A DNA stretch of 64,000 nt from an uncultured Elioraea sp. (lineage in GTDB: Bacteria; Pseudomonadota; Alphaproteobacteria; Acetobacterales; Acetobacteraceae). Below, piece after piece: positions 41,420 to 50,754 of the stretch (position 1 is the first letter of the stretch; each line of letters opens with the position of its first letter). A program made the translations under genes and the position numbers. A model generated the notes under the pieces. It ran no database searches, was not told where the DNA came from, and worked only from the letters and a program-made list of their open reading frames with translations. The stretch is taken from assembly GCA_937928775.1 (NCBI GenBank), contig CALFVI010000021.1, positions 1 to 64,000 of the forward strand, written 5' to 3'.

Positions 41420-42255
41420 GGGGTGCTGTCCGCCGGCAGGGCGAGCCAGGCCGGAAGTTCGGCAACGAGCACGGCCTCGCCGCAGCGCAACACGCCAGGA
41501 GAGGCCAAGGCCTCAAGGCGGAGGAGGGCGAGAGCGCGATCGCCGCGCCCGGACCGGATCGTGCCGACCTCCGTCGCCTCGCGCAGGACCGGCGTACCGG
41601 GTGCAGGCAACGGCCCCTCGACCCGCACGGGAACCAATCGCTTCTTCACCAGGCCGCGATACTTGGTGCGGGCCGTGAGCTCCTGGCCCATCCAGCACCC
41701 CTTGCTCCAGGAGATCCCACGCAGTTCGTCGAAGCCCGCTTCCAGAAGCACCGTCTTGCCGCTTTCGAGATCCTTCGATCCGTCGGGAAGCCCGAGCGCA
41801 AGCCGATGCCGATCATAGTCCTCCGCCGTCGCGTCCGGCTGGATTTCCCCGCCGCACGCGAGACAACGCCAGCCAGCTTCGGGCAGGCGCGGGTCGCGCA
41901 CGACAAGGACACCTGGTTGTTCGGCTGGCTTGGCCTCACCCCAGGCGGCAAACACCGTCCAGCGGTCTGTCTCGTCGTCGATCGCCACCTTCGCCCGCAG
42001 CCGGTAGCGCGTCAGATGGGAGATAAGCCAAGGGGCCTGGGCGCGTTCGCAATCAAGCAGAATTCGCTCGCCCTCTCTAACCAGGAAGAAATCCGCAAGC
42101 CATTTGCCCTGCGGTGTCAGCAGCGCGGCCCACAGGGCGGACGCATCCTGATCAAGGCGTGTGACGTCGTTCGAGACGAGGCCCTGCAGGAAGGGACCAG
42201 CCTCAGGCCCGGAGATGGCGAGGACCCCGCGATCGGCAAGATGAGCAGTCGGCAT
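41416..42255 (-). CDS. ygfZ: Folate-binding protein YgfZ/GcvT-like
   Basis: 279 aa. The family hallmark K-G-C-x-x-G-Q-E appears as KGCWMGQELTARTKYRG (about 178-194), the strongest identifier of YgfZ, a GcvT paralogue that helps Fe-S cluster assembly or repair with tetrahydrofolate. The N-terminal GPEAGPFLQGLVSNDV is also conserved. Start ATG 42255 (a TTG two codons earlier is not preferred). It is divergent from the GT9 gene, whose start is 66 bp away. Confidence 0.92.
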   Translation of the reverse strand: MPTAHLADRGVLAISGPEAGPFLQGLVSNDVTRLDQDASALWAALLTPQGKWLADFFLVREGERILLDCERAQAPWLISHLTRYRLRAKVAIDDETDRWTVFAAWGEAKPAEQPGVLVVRDPRLPEAGWRCLACGGEIQPDATAEDYDRHRLALGLPDGSKDLESGKTVLLEAGFDELRGISWSKGCWMGQELTARTKYRGLVKKRLVPVRVEGPLPAPGTPVLREATEVGTIRSGRGDRALALLRLEALASPGVLRCGEAVLVAELPAWLALPADSTP

Positions 42256-42320
42256 GAGCAAGAGGTGGCTTGCTCAGCCGTCTCGCGCAATCCCGCGGCA
42301 GCTGTGCTAGAGGCGGCCGC

Positions 42321-43298
42321 ATGAGCCGGATCCTGTTCGTGACCGCGACCCGGGTCGGCGATGCCGTGCTGTCGACGGGCCTCATCGACCATCTCCTGCG
42401 CACCGAGACCGAGCCTCGGATCACGGTCGCCTGCGGTCCTGCCGCTGCCGGCCTGTTCGCCAATATGCCGGGGCTCGAGCGGGTGATCCTCTTGCACAAG
42501 CGCCGCTTCGCTGCGCATTGGCTTGGTCTGTGGCGGCAGGTGGTCGGCGTGCGCTGGGACCTGGTGGTCGACCTGCGCGGCTCGCTGCTCGCCTGGTGTC
42601 TCTCGGCGCGACGGCGTGCGGTGATGGGGGCGCGTCAGGCGGGTCGGCCGCGGCTTGCGCAGATCGGCTCCGTGTTGGGCCTCGACCCGCCACCTGCTCC
42701 GGTCGTCTGGACGTCGGCGCAGGATCGCGCCAGGGCCGAGACGCTCATTCCGCCCGGCACACCCGTCATCGGACTCGGGCCCACCGCGAACTGGCGTGGC
42801 AAGGTATGGGCGCCCGAACGGTTCGTTGCGCTGTTCGATCGGCTCTCCAGTGCAGATGGGCCCCTGCCCGGGTCACGCGCTGCCGTGTTCGCCGGCCCCG
42901 GCGCAGAAGAGGCCGCCCTCGCCAAGCCGGTCCTCGCCGCCCTGCCGCGCGGCCGCACCATCGACCTTGTCGGCCGGCTCAGCCTGAGCGAGGCCGCCGC
43001 CTGCCTTGCGCGCTGCGCGCTCTTCGTCGGCAACGATTCAGGGCTGATGCATCTCGCCGCTGCAGCCGGCGCGCCGACACTTGGTCTCTTCGGCCCATCG
43101 CCCGTGGCGGAATATGCGCCGATCGGCCTTTTCACCGCGGTCGCACGCACGCAGGTGCCGATGGCCGACCTCGTCTCCGCCCCTGGCTTCGACCATCGCA
43201 CCACCGGCAGTCTGATGGGCTCGCTCGGGGTGGACGATGCGTTCGCGGCGGCAACGGCCCTGCTCGAACGCGCCCGGCCGGCCATGGCACTGACGTGA
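42321..43298 (+). CDS. Glycosyltransferase family 9 (heptosyltransferase-like)
   Basis: 325 aa. GT9 features: N-terminal RILFVTATRVGDAVLSTGLIDHL, the central ADP-heptose donor-binding segment IGLGPTANWRGKVWAPERFVAL (about 152-174), and FVGNDSGLMHLAAAAGAPTLGLFGPS (split, about 233-258). GT9 enzymes add heptose or similar sugars to the LPS core. It is first of a five-gene run; its stop overlaps the GTG start of the GT2 gene by 4 bp. ATG at 42321 chosen over an upstream TTG. Confidence 0.92.
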   Translation: MSRILFVTATRVGDAVLSTGLIDHLLRTETEPRITVACGPAAAGLFANMPGLERVILLHKRRFAAHWLGLWRQVVGVRWDLVVDLRGSLLAWCLSARRRAVMGARQAGRPRLAQIGSVLGLDPPPAPVVWTSAQDRARAETLIPPGTPVIGLGPTANWRGKVWAPERFVALFDRLSSADGPLPGSRAAVFAGPGAEEAALAKPVLAALPRGRTIDLVGRLSLSEAAACLARCALFVGNDSGLMHLAAAAGAPTLGLFGPSPVAEYAPIGLFTAVARTQVPMADLVSAPGFDHRTTGSLMGSLGVDDAFAAATALLERARPAMALT

Positions 43299-44147
43299 GC
43301 CAACCGCGCCTGTCCGCCCTTGTGGTCGCGCGCAACGAGGAGGCCCGGCTGGCCGACTGCCTGGCGAGCCTTACCTTTGCCGATGAGATCGTGGTCGTGC
43401 TTGACCGCACCACCGACCGTTCGGCGGAGATTGCGCGCGGCTTTGCTGCCCGCGTGCTCGAGGGCGCCTGGGAGATCGAGGGGGAGCGCCGGAATGCCGG
43501 ACTTGCGGCCTGCCTGGGCGAGTGGATCCTCGAAATCGATGCGGACGAGCGTGTCCCGCCAGCCCTGGCCGCCGAAATTCGCCGCGTAATTGAAACCTCG
43601 CCGCATGCTTGGCACGAGATCCCGGTTGACAACTTCATCGGCTCTCGACTGGTGCGCTACGGGTGGGGCGGCAGTTTCGGCATCTCGGCGGTACCGCGGC
43701 TGTCGCGCAAGGGGGCCAAGCAGTGGGGCATGCAGCGCGTGCATCCTTCCCTGCAGTGGCGCGGAAGCCAGGGGCCACGGTTGCAGCACGCGCTTGAGCA
43801 CCACGTGGACCGCGACATTTCCGACCTGCTGCACCGGCTCGACCGCTACTCCTCCGCCCGGGCGGCGGATCTTCTGGAGAGGGGTGAGATCGGCACACTT
43901 GGCGGAAATTTGCGCCGCTTCGTCTCCCGCTTCCTCAAATGCTACGTCTCGCGCGGTGGGTGGCGCGAAGGCGGGTGGGGGGGTGCTGATCGCGCTGTGC
44001 GCCGGCCTCTACCCGCTTCTTGCCCACCTGAAGGCGCGGCTGGAGCCGGAACGGCACCGCCCATGCGTCGAGCCGCAGGCCGCACTGCCGCAGGGCGACG
44101 CCCAGCCGATGAGCCCAGCGCCCCCAACTGCCTCCCGGGCGGCATGA
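43295..44147 (+). CDS. Glycosyltransferase family 2, apparent +1 frameshift at a G tract
   Basis: GTG start overlapping the GT9 stop by 4 bp. The GT-A fold begins LSALVVARNEEARLADCLASL, with the metal-binding motif IDADERVPP (about residues 78-86). The reading frame runs well to WREGGWG near 43983, then loses protein character. If one G is removed from the seven-G tract, the frame continues as GVLIALCAGLYPLLAHLKARLE to a TGA at 44147, exactly overlapping the ATG of the ligase gene (ATGA). So the gene is 43295-44147 with one extra base; as given, translation runs on into the ligase frame. Sequencing error, real mutation or phase variation cannot be told apart here. Confidence 0.82.
43977..43983 (+). 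repeat. Seven-G homopolymer at the GT2 frameshift
   Basis: Seven consecutive G residues where six would restore the frame and permit the normal C-terminus. The tract lies about 683 bases after the start codon. Confidence 0.9.
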
Positions 44148-45451
44148 CGGCGCAGAAGACCACCGCGACCGCGGCGCAGCCCGGTGCCACGGCGCCTTCC
44201 GGGCGCGCCATCGCCTGGGCGGAGCACGCGCTCGGCTGGACCGCCGCCGCTCTCCCTCTGCTCCTCATTTACGGTCGAGGGTTTGGCGACGTCTTTCTTT
44301 CGATCGTCTCCCTCGCTTTCCTGGTGGCGCTGACCGTTCGGCGTGATGCCTCGGCCCTTCGCTCCCTGCACGCTTGGCCCGGTCTTGCCGTCTGGGTCTG
44401 GCTCGCGATCGCGACGGCGCTGCAGGGCGACGCGCAGCGGCTCGGCGTTGCGCTTGCGTGGGGCCGGGTCCCCGTTGCGGTCACGGCCCTGGGCTCCTGG
44501 GTGCTCGCTTCTGGTCGCTTCCGGCGTCCGCTGCTCGCCGCCTGCGGCATCGCCGCAGGCTGGATTGCCCTCGAGGTCTGGCTTCAGGCCTTGACCGGGC
44601 GAAGCCTCTCCGGCTTCACCCGCGCGGTCGGCGGCGAGCATACGGGCCCGTTCCGCCGTCCGCGCGCTGGCGCCTATTTGGTGCGTATCGCCTGGCCCCC
44701 TCTCGCCGCCGCCTCAGGGCGGCTCGCGCAGCGCGGGCCGGGAGGCGTCGGAGCGGCAAGTCTGCTGATCGCCCTCTTCATGGCGACAATCTTCGTGATC
44801 GGCCAGCGCATGCCACTCGTGCATGCGACCATCGGTGTGGCTCTGCTCGCGTTCGGCCTGCGTGGGCTTCGCGTCCCCGCTCTGGTCGGCATGCTCGCCC
44901 TGGTCGCGATCGCCACGGCGGCGGCGAGCGCGTTCCCGACTGCCTTTGCCCGCCAGGTGACCCAGTTCTTCGAGATCATGTCGGCTTTCCCGGACAGCCA
45001 TTACGGGCAGATCCTGCGCCGAGCGCTCGCGCTTGCCGAAGCGAGCCCCTGGACCGGTTGGGGGGCGGACGCATTCCGCACCTTCTGTGCCGACCCGAGA
45101 TTCTTCGTCGGTTGGAGCGGAACCGGAGATGGCGGCGGTGCGACGATGTGCGTGCCGCACGCGCACAACCCCTATCTCGATCTGCTGGTGAATGCGGGCC
45201 TGCCGGGCCTTGCACTGTTCGTGCTTGCCGCAGTTGGCTGGCTGGCGAGTGCCTGGCGTGGCCTCCTCCCGCGACCCGATCCGCTGCGCCTTGGTCTTTT
45301 CATCTCCGTGCTGCTGCCTCTGTGGCCTTTGGGCTCGGTGCATGCCTTCACCTCTCAGCCCACCGCGACGCTTTGGGCGCTGATGACGGGCTGGGCAATC
45401 GCCGAAGCGACGAGGGGGTTGCGGGCGGCACCAGCGCAGGGACAAGCATGA
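44144..45451 (+). CDS. O-antigen ligase / Wzy-like family membrane protein
   Basis: 435 aa with about ten hydrophobic segments. It shows the O-antigen ligase layout: FRRPRAGAYLVRIAWPPL with a membrane helix and the R-M-P motif (VIGQRMPLVHATIG), a periplasmic loop containing SPWTGWGADAFRTFC and HAHNPYLDLLVNAGLPGLALF (about 340-360), where the conserved H-x-H-N-x-x-L motif is typical of WaaL/Wzy-C proteins. They join polysaccharide to lipid A-core in the periplasm. Its stop overlaps the next start by 4 bp (ATGA). As the sequence stands, the GT2 frame reads directly into this frame without a stop. Confidence 0.9.
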   Translation: MTAQKTTATAAQPGATAPSGRAIAWAEHALGWTAAALPLLLIYGRGFGDVFLSIVSLAFLVALTVRRDASALRSLHAWPGLAVWVWLAIATALQGDAQRLGVALAWGRVPVAVTALGSWVLASGRFRRPLLAACGIAAGWIALEVWLQALTGRSLSGFTRAVGGEHTGPFRRPRAGAYLVRIAWPPLAAASGRLAQRGPGGVGAASLLIALFMATIFVIGQRMPLVHATIGVALLAFGLRGLRVPALVGMLALVAIATAAASAFPTAFARQVTQFFEIMSAFPDSHYGQILRRALALAEASPWTGWGADAFRTFCADPRFFVGWSGTGDGGGATMCVPHAHNPYLDLLVNAGLPGLALFVLAAVGWLASAWRGLLPRPDPLRLGLFISVLLPLWPLGSVHAFTSQPTATLWALMTGWAIAEATRGLRAAPAQGQA

Positions 45452-46479
45452 CCCGAATGGCGATGGTCATGGCCGGGGCGGCCGTAGGTGGGGCGGAAAC
45501 ATTCTATGTCCGCATCGTCTCCGCCCTCGCTGCCGCTGGCGAAGAGGTGCTGGCGGTGATCCGCCGCCACCCCGCCCGAGCCCAGGCCCTGCGCGCGGCC
45601 GGCCTCGCGCCCGTGGAACTCGCTTTTGGCGGCCCTTTCGATTGTTTGACTCGGCCGCGGCTGGCGCGCTCGCTGCGCGGCTTTTCGCCGCAGCTGGTGA
45701 TGAGCTGGATGAACCGCGCCGCCCGCTTCACCCCGACGGGGCCCTGGGTCCGCGTCGGCCGGCTCGGCGGCTATTACGATCTCGCCTATTGGCAGGGCTT
45801 CGACCATCTGGTCGCGAACACGCGCGGCCTCGTCTCCTGGATCGTTGGCCAAGGCTGGCCGGCGGAAAGGGTGCACCACCTGCCCAACTTCGTTCCTGAC
45901 CTTGCTGCTGCGAAGCCTGTGCCGCGTCGAGAGCTCGGCGTGCCAGAGGAATCGCTTTTGGTCCTCGCGATGGGCAGGCTGCATCGGGCGAAGGGCTTCG
46001 ACACGCTGATTTCGGCAGTGGCGTTGCTGCCTGAGGTCGTTGCGGTGATCGCCGGCGAGGGGCGGGAACGTTCTGCCCTCGAGACACTTGCGCGGTCTTG
46101 TGGCGTCGCTGATCGCGTCCGCTTCCTCGGCTGGCGCAACGACCAAGCGAGCCTTCTTGCCGCCGCCGACCTGTTCGTCTGCCCCTCGCGCCAGGAGCCG
46201 CTCGGCAATGTCGTGCTCGAGGCTTGGTCGGCCTGCCGGCCCGTCATCGCCTGCCGTACCGCGGGACCGGAGGAGCTGATCGCACACGAGGTGACGGGAC
46301 TGCTCGTGCCAATCGACGACCCGCGGGCGCTCGCCGAGGCGATTCGCCGCGTGGGCGAGGATCGCGCGCTGGCCGAGGCGATGGCCCAGGCCGGCCGCGC
46401 CGCTTGGGCGAGTGGCTTCGCGCCCGCTCCTGTGCTCGCGCGCTGGCGGTCGCTGCTCGCCGCGCTTTCGCAGCGCTGA
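45448..46479 (+). CDS. Glycosyltransferase family 4
   Basis: 343 aa, GT-B retaining glycosyltransferase. The N-terminal acceptor side has GAAVGGAETFYVRIVSALA; the donor side shows VLAMGRLHRAKGFDTLISAVALL (about 173-195) and the E-x7-E region SRQEPLGNVVLEAWSACRPVIA (about 250-271). It overlaps the ligase stop (ATGA) and the asparagine synthetase start by 1 bp (TGATG). Sugar donor unknown; presumed to build the LPS or another surface glycan. Confidence 0.92.
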   Translation: MTRMAMVMAGAAVGGAETFYVRIVSALAAAGEEVLAVIRRHPARAQALRAAGLAPVELAFGGPFDCLTRPRLARSLRGFSPQLVMSWMNRAARFTPTGPWVRVGRLGGYYDLAYWQGFDHLVANTRGLVSWIVGQGWPAERVHHLPNFVPDLAAAKPVPRRELGVPEESLLVLAMGRLHRAKGFDTLISAVALLPEVVAVIAGEGRERSALETLARSCGVADRVRFLGWRNDQASLLAAADLFVCPSRQEPLGNVVLEAWSACRPVIACRTAGPEELIAHEVTGLLVPIDDPRALAEAIRRVGEDRALAEAMAQAGRAAWASGFAPAPVLARWRSLLAALSQR

Positions 46480-48245
46480 TGTGCGGCATCGCCGGCCTTG
46501 CGCGCGCTCCAGGCGCACCGCTGCCGCCCGATCTCTTAGCGAGGCTCGACGCCGCTCTGGCGCACCGCGGGCCCGACGGGTCGGGACGGCACGAGGCGGG
46601 CGATATGCTCCTTGTGCACCGCAGGCTCGCCATCATCGACATCGCGGGCGGTGCCCAGCCGCTTGCGGCGCCAGACGGCACGACACTGATCGCGAACGGA
46701 GAGATCTACTCCTACCGCGAGTTGCGTCGTGACCTGCTCGCCGACATCCCGTTCGCCACCGAGAGCGATTGCGAGGTGGCGCTGCACCTTTACCGCAAGG
46801 AGGGGATCGGCTTCGTCGACCGGCTGCGCGGCATGTGGGCGATCGCCCTGCATGATCCGCGTTCCCGCCAGCTTCTCCTCTCGCGCGACCCGTTCGGTAT
46901 CAAGCCGCTCTATATTGCGAACACTCGGTTCGGCCTCGCTTTCGCCTCCGAACCACGCGCCCTGATCGCGGCTGGGCTTGTTACGCCGGAGGTTGAGCCC
47001 CGCGCGCGCGATGAGCTTCTTGAACTGCAGTTCACCACCGGCCGTAGAACGATCCTCCGCGGCATCGAGCGCGTGCTGCCGGGCGAGACGCTGATCATCG
47101 CCGCCGGCCGCGTGGTCGACCGTCATCGCAGACCGGCCCTGCCTGAGGGCGGTCCGGAGACCATCGGGGAGAAGGAAGCGCTCGCCCGCCTTGACCGCGC
47201 GCTCGAGGAGAGTGTCAGCCTCCATCAGCGCAGCGACGTGCCCTACGGCCTGTTCCTCTCGGGCGGAACGGACAGTGCGGCCATTCTCGCTCTGATGCGG
47301 CGGATGGCGGACCGCCCCGTGGTCGCGTTCACTGCCGGCTTCGATGATCCATCCGCCGCGGACGAGAGGGCGGCGGCGCGGGAGGCGGCGCAGGCAGCAG
47401 GAGCGGCACACGTGGAGATCACCGTCACGGAGGCCGACTTCCTTCGCCACCTGCCGGCGATCGTGGACGCGATGGACGACCCGGCCGCTGATTACGCCAT
47501 CGTTCCCACCTGGCTGCTCGCGCGGCACGCCCGCGCCGATGTGACGGTGGTGCTGAGCGGCGAGGGTGGAGACGAGCTTTTCGCGGGCTACGGCCGGTAC
47601 CGCAGCGCGCTGCGCCCCTGGTGGCTGGGCGGAAGGGCGATGCGTTCGCGCGGCATTCTGGAGCGGCTTCGCCTGCGCCGCTCTCCGCCACAGTTTTGGC
47701 GATCCGGACTTGCCGAGTCGGCGGAGAGGGTGATGCTTCCCGGACGAACGCGGCTGATGGTCGCGCAGGCCGCCGACATCGCGGAGTGGCTGCCGAACGA
47801 CCTGCTGGTGAAGCTCGATCGCTGCCTGATGGCGCACGGTCTGGAGGGCCGCACGCCGTTGCTCGACCCGGCCGTAGTTGCGGCATCGTTTTGCCTGCCC
47901 GATCGGCTTAAGGTGCGCGGCCGGCTGGGCAAGTGGCTCCTGCGCGCCTGGCTCGAGCGGCACTTCCCCGCAGCACGGCCCTTCGCGCCGAAACAGGGCT
48001 TCACCGTCCCTGTTGCCGCCTGGATCGCGCGCTCCGGTCAGCGACTCGGCGCACTCGTCGCCGCCGATGAGGCGATTGCGGAGATTTGCGCGCCCGAGCG
48101 CGTGCGCGCCCTGTTCGAGGCGGGCGGCAAACTCGCGGGTTTCGCCGCCTGGACGCTCCTCTTCTACGCCCTCTGGCATCGCGTGCACATACGCGGCATC
48201 GACCCGGGTGGCGATGTGTTCGACGTTCTCGCCGCGAAAGCGTGA
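46479..48245 (+). CDS. asnB: Asparagine synthase (glutamine-hydrolysing)
   Basis: 588 aa. Cys2 directly follows the initiator methionine (MCGIAGLAR), the nucleophile of the N-terminal glutaminase domain, with LAHRGPDGSG at about 27-36. The synthetase domain has the PP-loop SGGTDS (about 261-266) and a VVLSGEGGDELFAGYGRY motif. As the last gene of the polysaccharide cluster it may amidate a sugar acid, as AsnB-like proteins of LPS clusters do, or simply make asparagine. Only context supports the former. Confidence 0.9.
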   Translation: MCGIAGLARAPGAPLPPDLLARLDAALAHRGPDGSGRHEAGDMLLVHRRLAIIDIAGGAQPLAAPDGTTLIANGEIYSYRELRRDLLADIPFATESDCEVALHLYRKEGIGFVDRLRGMWAIALHDPRSRQLLLSRDPFGIKPLYIANTRFGLAFASEPRALIAAGLVTPEVEPRARDELLELQFTTGRRTILRGIERVLPGETLIIAAGRVVDRHRRPALPEGGPETIGEKEALARLDRALEESVSLHQRSDVPYGLFLSGGTDSAAILALMRRMADRPVVAFTAGFDDPSAADERAAAREAAQAAGAAHVEITVTEADFLRHLPAIVDAMDDPAADYAIVPTWLLARHARADVTVVLSGEGGDELFAGYGRYRSALRPWWLGGRAMRSRGILERLRLRRSPPQFWRSGLAESAERVMLPGRTRLMVAQAADIAEWLPNDLLVKLDRCLMAHGLEGRTPLLDPAVVAASFCLPDRLKVRGRLGKWLLRAWLERHFPAARPFAPKQGFTVPVAAWIARSGQRLGALVAADEAIAEICAPERVRALFEAGGKLAGFAAWTLLFYALWHRVHIRGIDPGGDVFDVLAAKA

Positions 48246-48266
48246 CCCAGGCCGACGGAGGCGTTG

Positions 48267-49637
48267 ATGGCAGATGTGCCGTTCGATCTGATCATCCGAG
48301 GCGGAACCGTGGTGCTTCCCTGGGCCACGGAGGCGCTCGATATCGGCGTACGGGACGGACGGATCGCAGCCCTGGGCATGCTCTCGCGCGCCGAGGCAGC
48401 GGAAACCATCGACGCACGCGGCCTTATCGTGCTGCCGGGGCTGATCGATGCACACGTGCACTTGCGCGAACCAGGTGCGGACGAAGTGGAGACGATCGCG
48501 ACGGGAACGAAGGCCGCCGCCTTAGGCGGCCTCGTCGCCGTGTTCGACATGCCGAACACGCAGCCACCGATCACCGATTCGGAACGGCTCGCCTGGAAGC
48601 GTCGGCGCATCGAGGGCCGCGCCTTCGTAGACATCGGCCTCTATGTCGGCGCGACCAAGGGCAATATCGCCGACCTCGCCGACCTTGAGGCCGAAGAAGG
48701 GGTCTGCGCGGTCAAGGTCTTCGCCGGCTCCTCAACGGGAGACCTTCTCGTCGAGGACGATGTTTCCATTGAGGCGGTGCTTCGGTCCGGAAAACGGCGA
48801 GTCGCGTTCCATGCCGAGGACGAGGACCGGCTGCGCGACCGGGCCCATCTGTTCCGCGAGGGGGAGCCCTACCAGCGCCACATGGAGTGGCGTGACGTTG
48901 AGACGGCCTTCCTCGGCACGCGTCGCATTGTCGGGCTTGCGCGCAAGGTGGGGCGTCGCGTGCACATCCTACACGTCTCGACGGCGGAGGAGCTCGCCTG
49001 GCTTGCCGGACACCGCGATCACGCAACGGTCGAGGTGCTGGTCAACCACCTCACGCAGGCCGCGCCAGAAGCCTATGACTTTCTCGGCGGATTGGCGGTG
49101 ATGAACCCGCCGATCCGCGACCGGCGACATCTTGAGGCGGCCTGGGCGGCGGTGCGCGATGGCACGGTCGATGTCGTCGCTTCCGACCATGCGCCGCATC
49201 CGCGCGAGGCCAAGATGCTGCCCTGGCCGCGCTGCCCGGCAGGCCTCACCGGCGTGCAGACGATTGTTCCCATTATGCTCGACCATGTGCATGCGGGCCG
49301 CCTCTCCTGGTCAAGGCTAGCCGATTTGATGTGCGCAGGCCCGGCGCGGGTCTATGGCATTGTCGGCAAGGGGCGGGTCGCGGTGGGCTACGATGCCGAC
49401 TTCACCATCGTCGATCCGTCCCTGCGCCGGACGATCACCGACGAGTGGATCGTCTCTCCCTGCGGCTGGACTCCCTTCGCCGGCATGACCGTGACAGGGT
49501 GGCCGCGCATGACGGTGCTGCGCGGGCGCGTGATTATGCGCGAGGGCGACCTGATCGGCCCCCCCTCGGGACGCTTGGTTCGCTTCGGCGAAACTCTCGG
49601 TCCCGACCCGGCGTTCGCTCGTCCGCTCAGACCATGA
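48267..49637 (+). CDS. pyrC: Dihydroorotase (PyrC-type amidohydrolase)
   Basis: 456 aa. Metal-binding H-x-H is in DAHVHLREPG; the carboxylated lysine is in CAVKVFAGSSTG; further ligands are in FHAEDEDR and ILHVST; catalytic Asp in VASDHAPH. MPNTQPPITD is the dihydroorotase signature and separates it from allantoinase. It closes dihydroorotate in pyrimidine synthesis. The ATG at 48267 (TTG one codon before) follows GGAGG. Its last 11 bp overlap the end of convergent xth. Confidence 0.88.
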   Translation: MADVPFDLIIRGGTVVLPWATEALDIGVRDGRIAALGMLSRAEAAETIDARGLIVLPGLIDAHVHLREPGADEVETIATGTKAAALGGLVAVFDMPNTQPPITDSERLAWKRRRIEGRAFVDIGLYVGATKGNIADLADLEAEEGVCAVKVFAGSSTGDLLVEDDVSIEAVLRSGKRRVAFHAEDEDRLRDRAHLFREGEPYQRHMEWRDVETAFLGTRRIVGLARKVGRRVHILHVSTAEELAWLAGHRDHATVEVLVNHLTQAAPEAYDFLGGLAVMNPPIRDRRHLEAAWAAVRDGTVDVVASDHAPHPREAKMLPWPRCPAGLTGVQTIVPIMLDHVHAGRLSWSRLADLMCAGPARVYGIVGKGRVAVGYDADFTIVDPSLRRTITDEWIVSPCGWTPFAGMTVTGWPRMTVLRGRVIMREGDLIGPPSGRLVRFGETLGPDPAFARPLRP

Positions 49638-50454
49638 GCTCGACGCAGACTGGCACGTGATCAGACGCAAGCGGCCAGTCGCGCGCGTCCTTCAGCACTT
49701 CTCCCGACTTCAGGGTGCCGATCATGTCCGGACTGACCCAGATGTGGTCGAGACGACGGCCACGATCGGACTGGCGCCAGTCCCGATTGCGGTACGACCA
49801 CCAAGTGTAGAGCTTTTCCGGTGGCGGCACGAAATGGCGCATCGCATCGATCCAGCCGCCGGCGGTGGCCTGCCAGCGCCCGAGGGCTTCCGTCTCTACC
49901 GGTGTGTGCGAAACTACGTCCAGCAACTGGCGGTGGCTCCACACATCGTCCGGCAGGGGGGCGATGTTGAGGTCACCGGCAATGATCTGGCGCGGGATGC
50001 TGCCCGCGCCATTGGCGAACCAGTGCGTCGCTTCAGCCACGAAGTCGAGCTTGTAGCGGAACTTCGGGTTGGCCTCGGGGTCAGGCACATCGCCACCGGC
50101 GGGGACGTAGAAATTGTGCAGCCGCACCGGTGCTCCTGGAATGTCGAGATCGACCGCGAGATGACGGCTCTCCCCCTTGCCGCACCAATCGGGTGTGGAG
50201 GGAACCACTGCGAGCGGGATCTTGGAGAGGATGGCGACACCGTTGTACGCCTTCTCCCCACGGAGAGCGATGTGGCGGTAGCCGGTCGCCCGCACTTCGC
50301 GGAGCGGAAACTCCTCATCCGCAACCTTGGTTTCCTGCAGGCAGATGACATCCGGCTCAAGCGCGACCGCGAGGTCGGCGAGCCGGGCCAGACGGAGGCG
50401 GATGGAGTTGATGTTCCAAGTGACGAGACGGAGCTTTTTCGGGCGTCGGGCCAT
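49627..50454 (-). CDS. xth: Exodeoxyribonuclease III
   Basis: 275 aa, endonuclease/exonuclease/phosphatase family. Active-site motifs: LVTWNINSIRLR (metal region start), LQETKV with the catalytic Glu, NFYVPAGGD, AGDLNIAP with Asp-Asn, RRLDHIW with the Asp, and SDHVP with the catalytic His. It cleaves at abasic sites and degrades 3' ends in base excision repair. Convergent with pyrC, overlapping by 11 bp. Confidence 0.95.
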   Translation of the reverse strand: MARRPKKLRLVTWNINSIRLRLARLADLAVALEPDVICLQETKVADEEFPLREVRATGYRHIALRGEKAYNGVAILSKIPLAVVPSTPDWCGKGESRHLAVDLDIPGAPVRLHNFYVPAGGDVPDPEANPKFRYKLDFVAEATHWFANGAGSIPRQIIAGDLNIAPLPDDVWSHRQLLDVVSHTPVETEALGRWQATAGGWIDAMRHFVPPPEKLYTWWSYRNRDWRQSDRGRRLDHIWVSPDMIGTLKSGEVLKDARDWPLASDHVPVCVELMV

Positions 50455-50754
50455 GGTGTTCGGCAGCAGATTCGCACGATCTCATCTAACGCAAGCTAGG
50501 GAGATGGAGCTAGCCGCTCTCCGCGACCCTCCCCTGCGACAGGGGAAAGCGTCGCCCGCCGCAGGGTCGGGAAGGGCTTGGGCAGAGGCAGGCGGTTTGC
50601 GCCAGAGACCTCCGACGGGGGACGAGACTTTGGCCCGATGGTTGGCGAGGGCTCCGGGTCATGCCGCGCAGGCGCCCAGCGCCCTCAACAAGACGATCTG
50701 CCGCACAATGTCGTAGGCGTTGGCGAACAGTGCGATGGTAAGAAGGGAGCCAGG
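50455..50754. promoter_or_regulatory. Divergent intergenic region with nested stem-loop, upstream of MbfA
   Basis: 300 bp without a convincing gene between xth and mbfA. It contains a nested hairpin: CGACCCT (50524-50530) pairs with AGGGTCG (50563-50569), and inside CCCCTG (50531-50536) pairs with CAGGGG (50540-50545) over a CGA loop. In alphaproteobacteria mbfA is controlled by the Irr regulator; I found no clear palindromic ICE-type box here. Confidence 0.5.

Noticed and set aside
42518-45451. A single 977-codon protein
   Set aside because: The first part is an out-of-frame reading of the GT9 gene; only 43295 onward is meaningful, and the GT2-ligase continuity comes from one extra G.
49627-49637. 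Frameshift at the pyrC/xth junction
   Set aside because: Both genes keep complete family C-termini; the 11-bp overlap is an ordinary convergent overlap.
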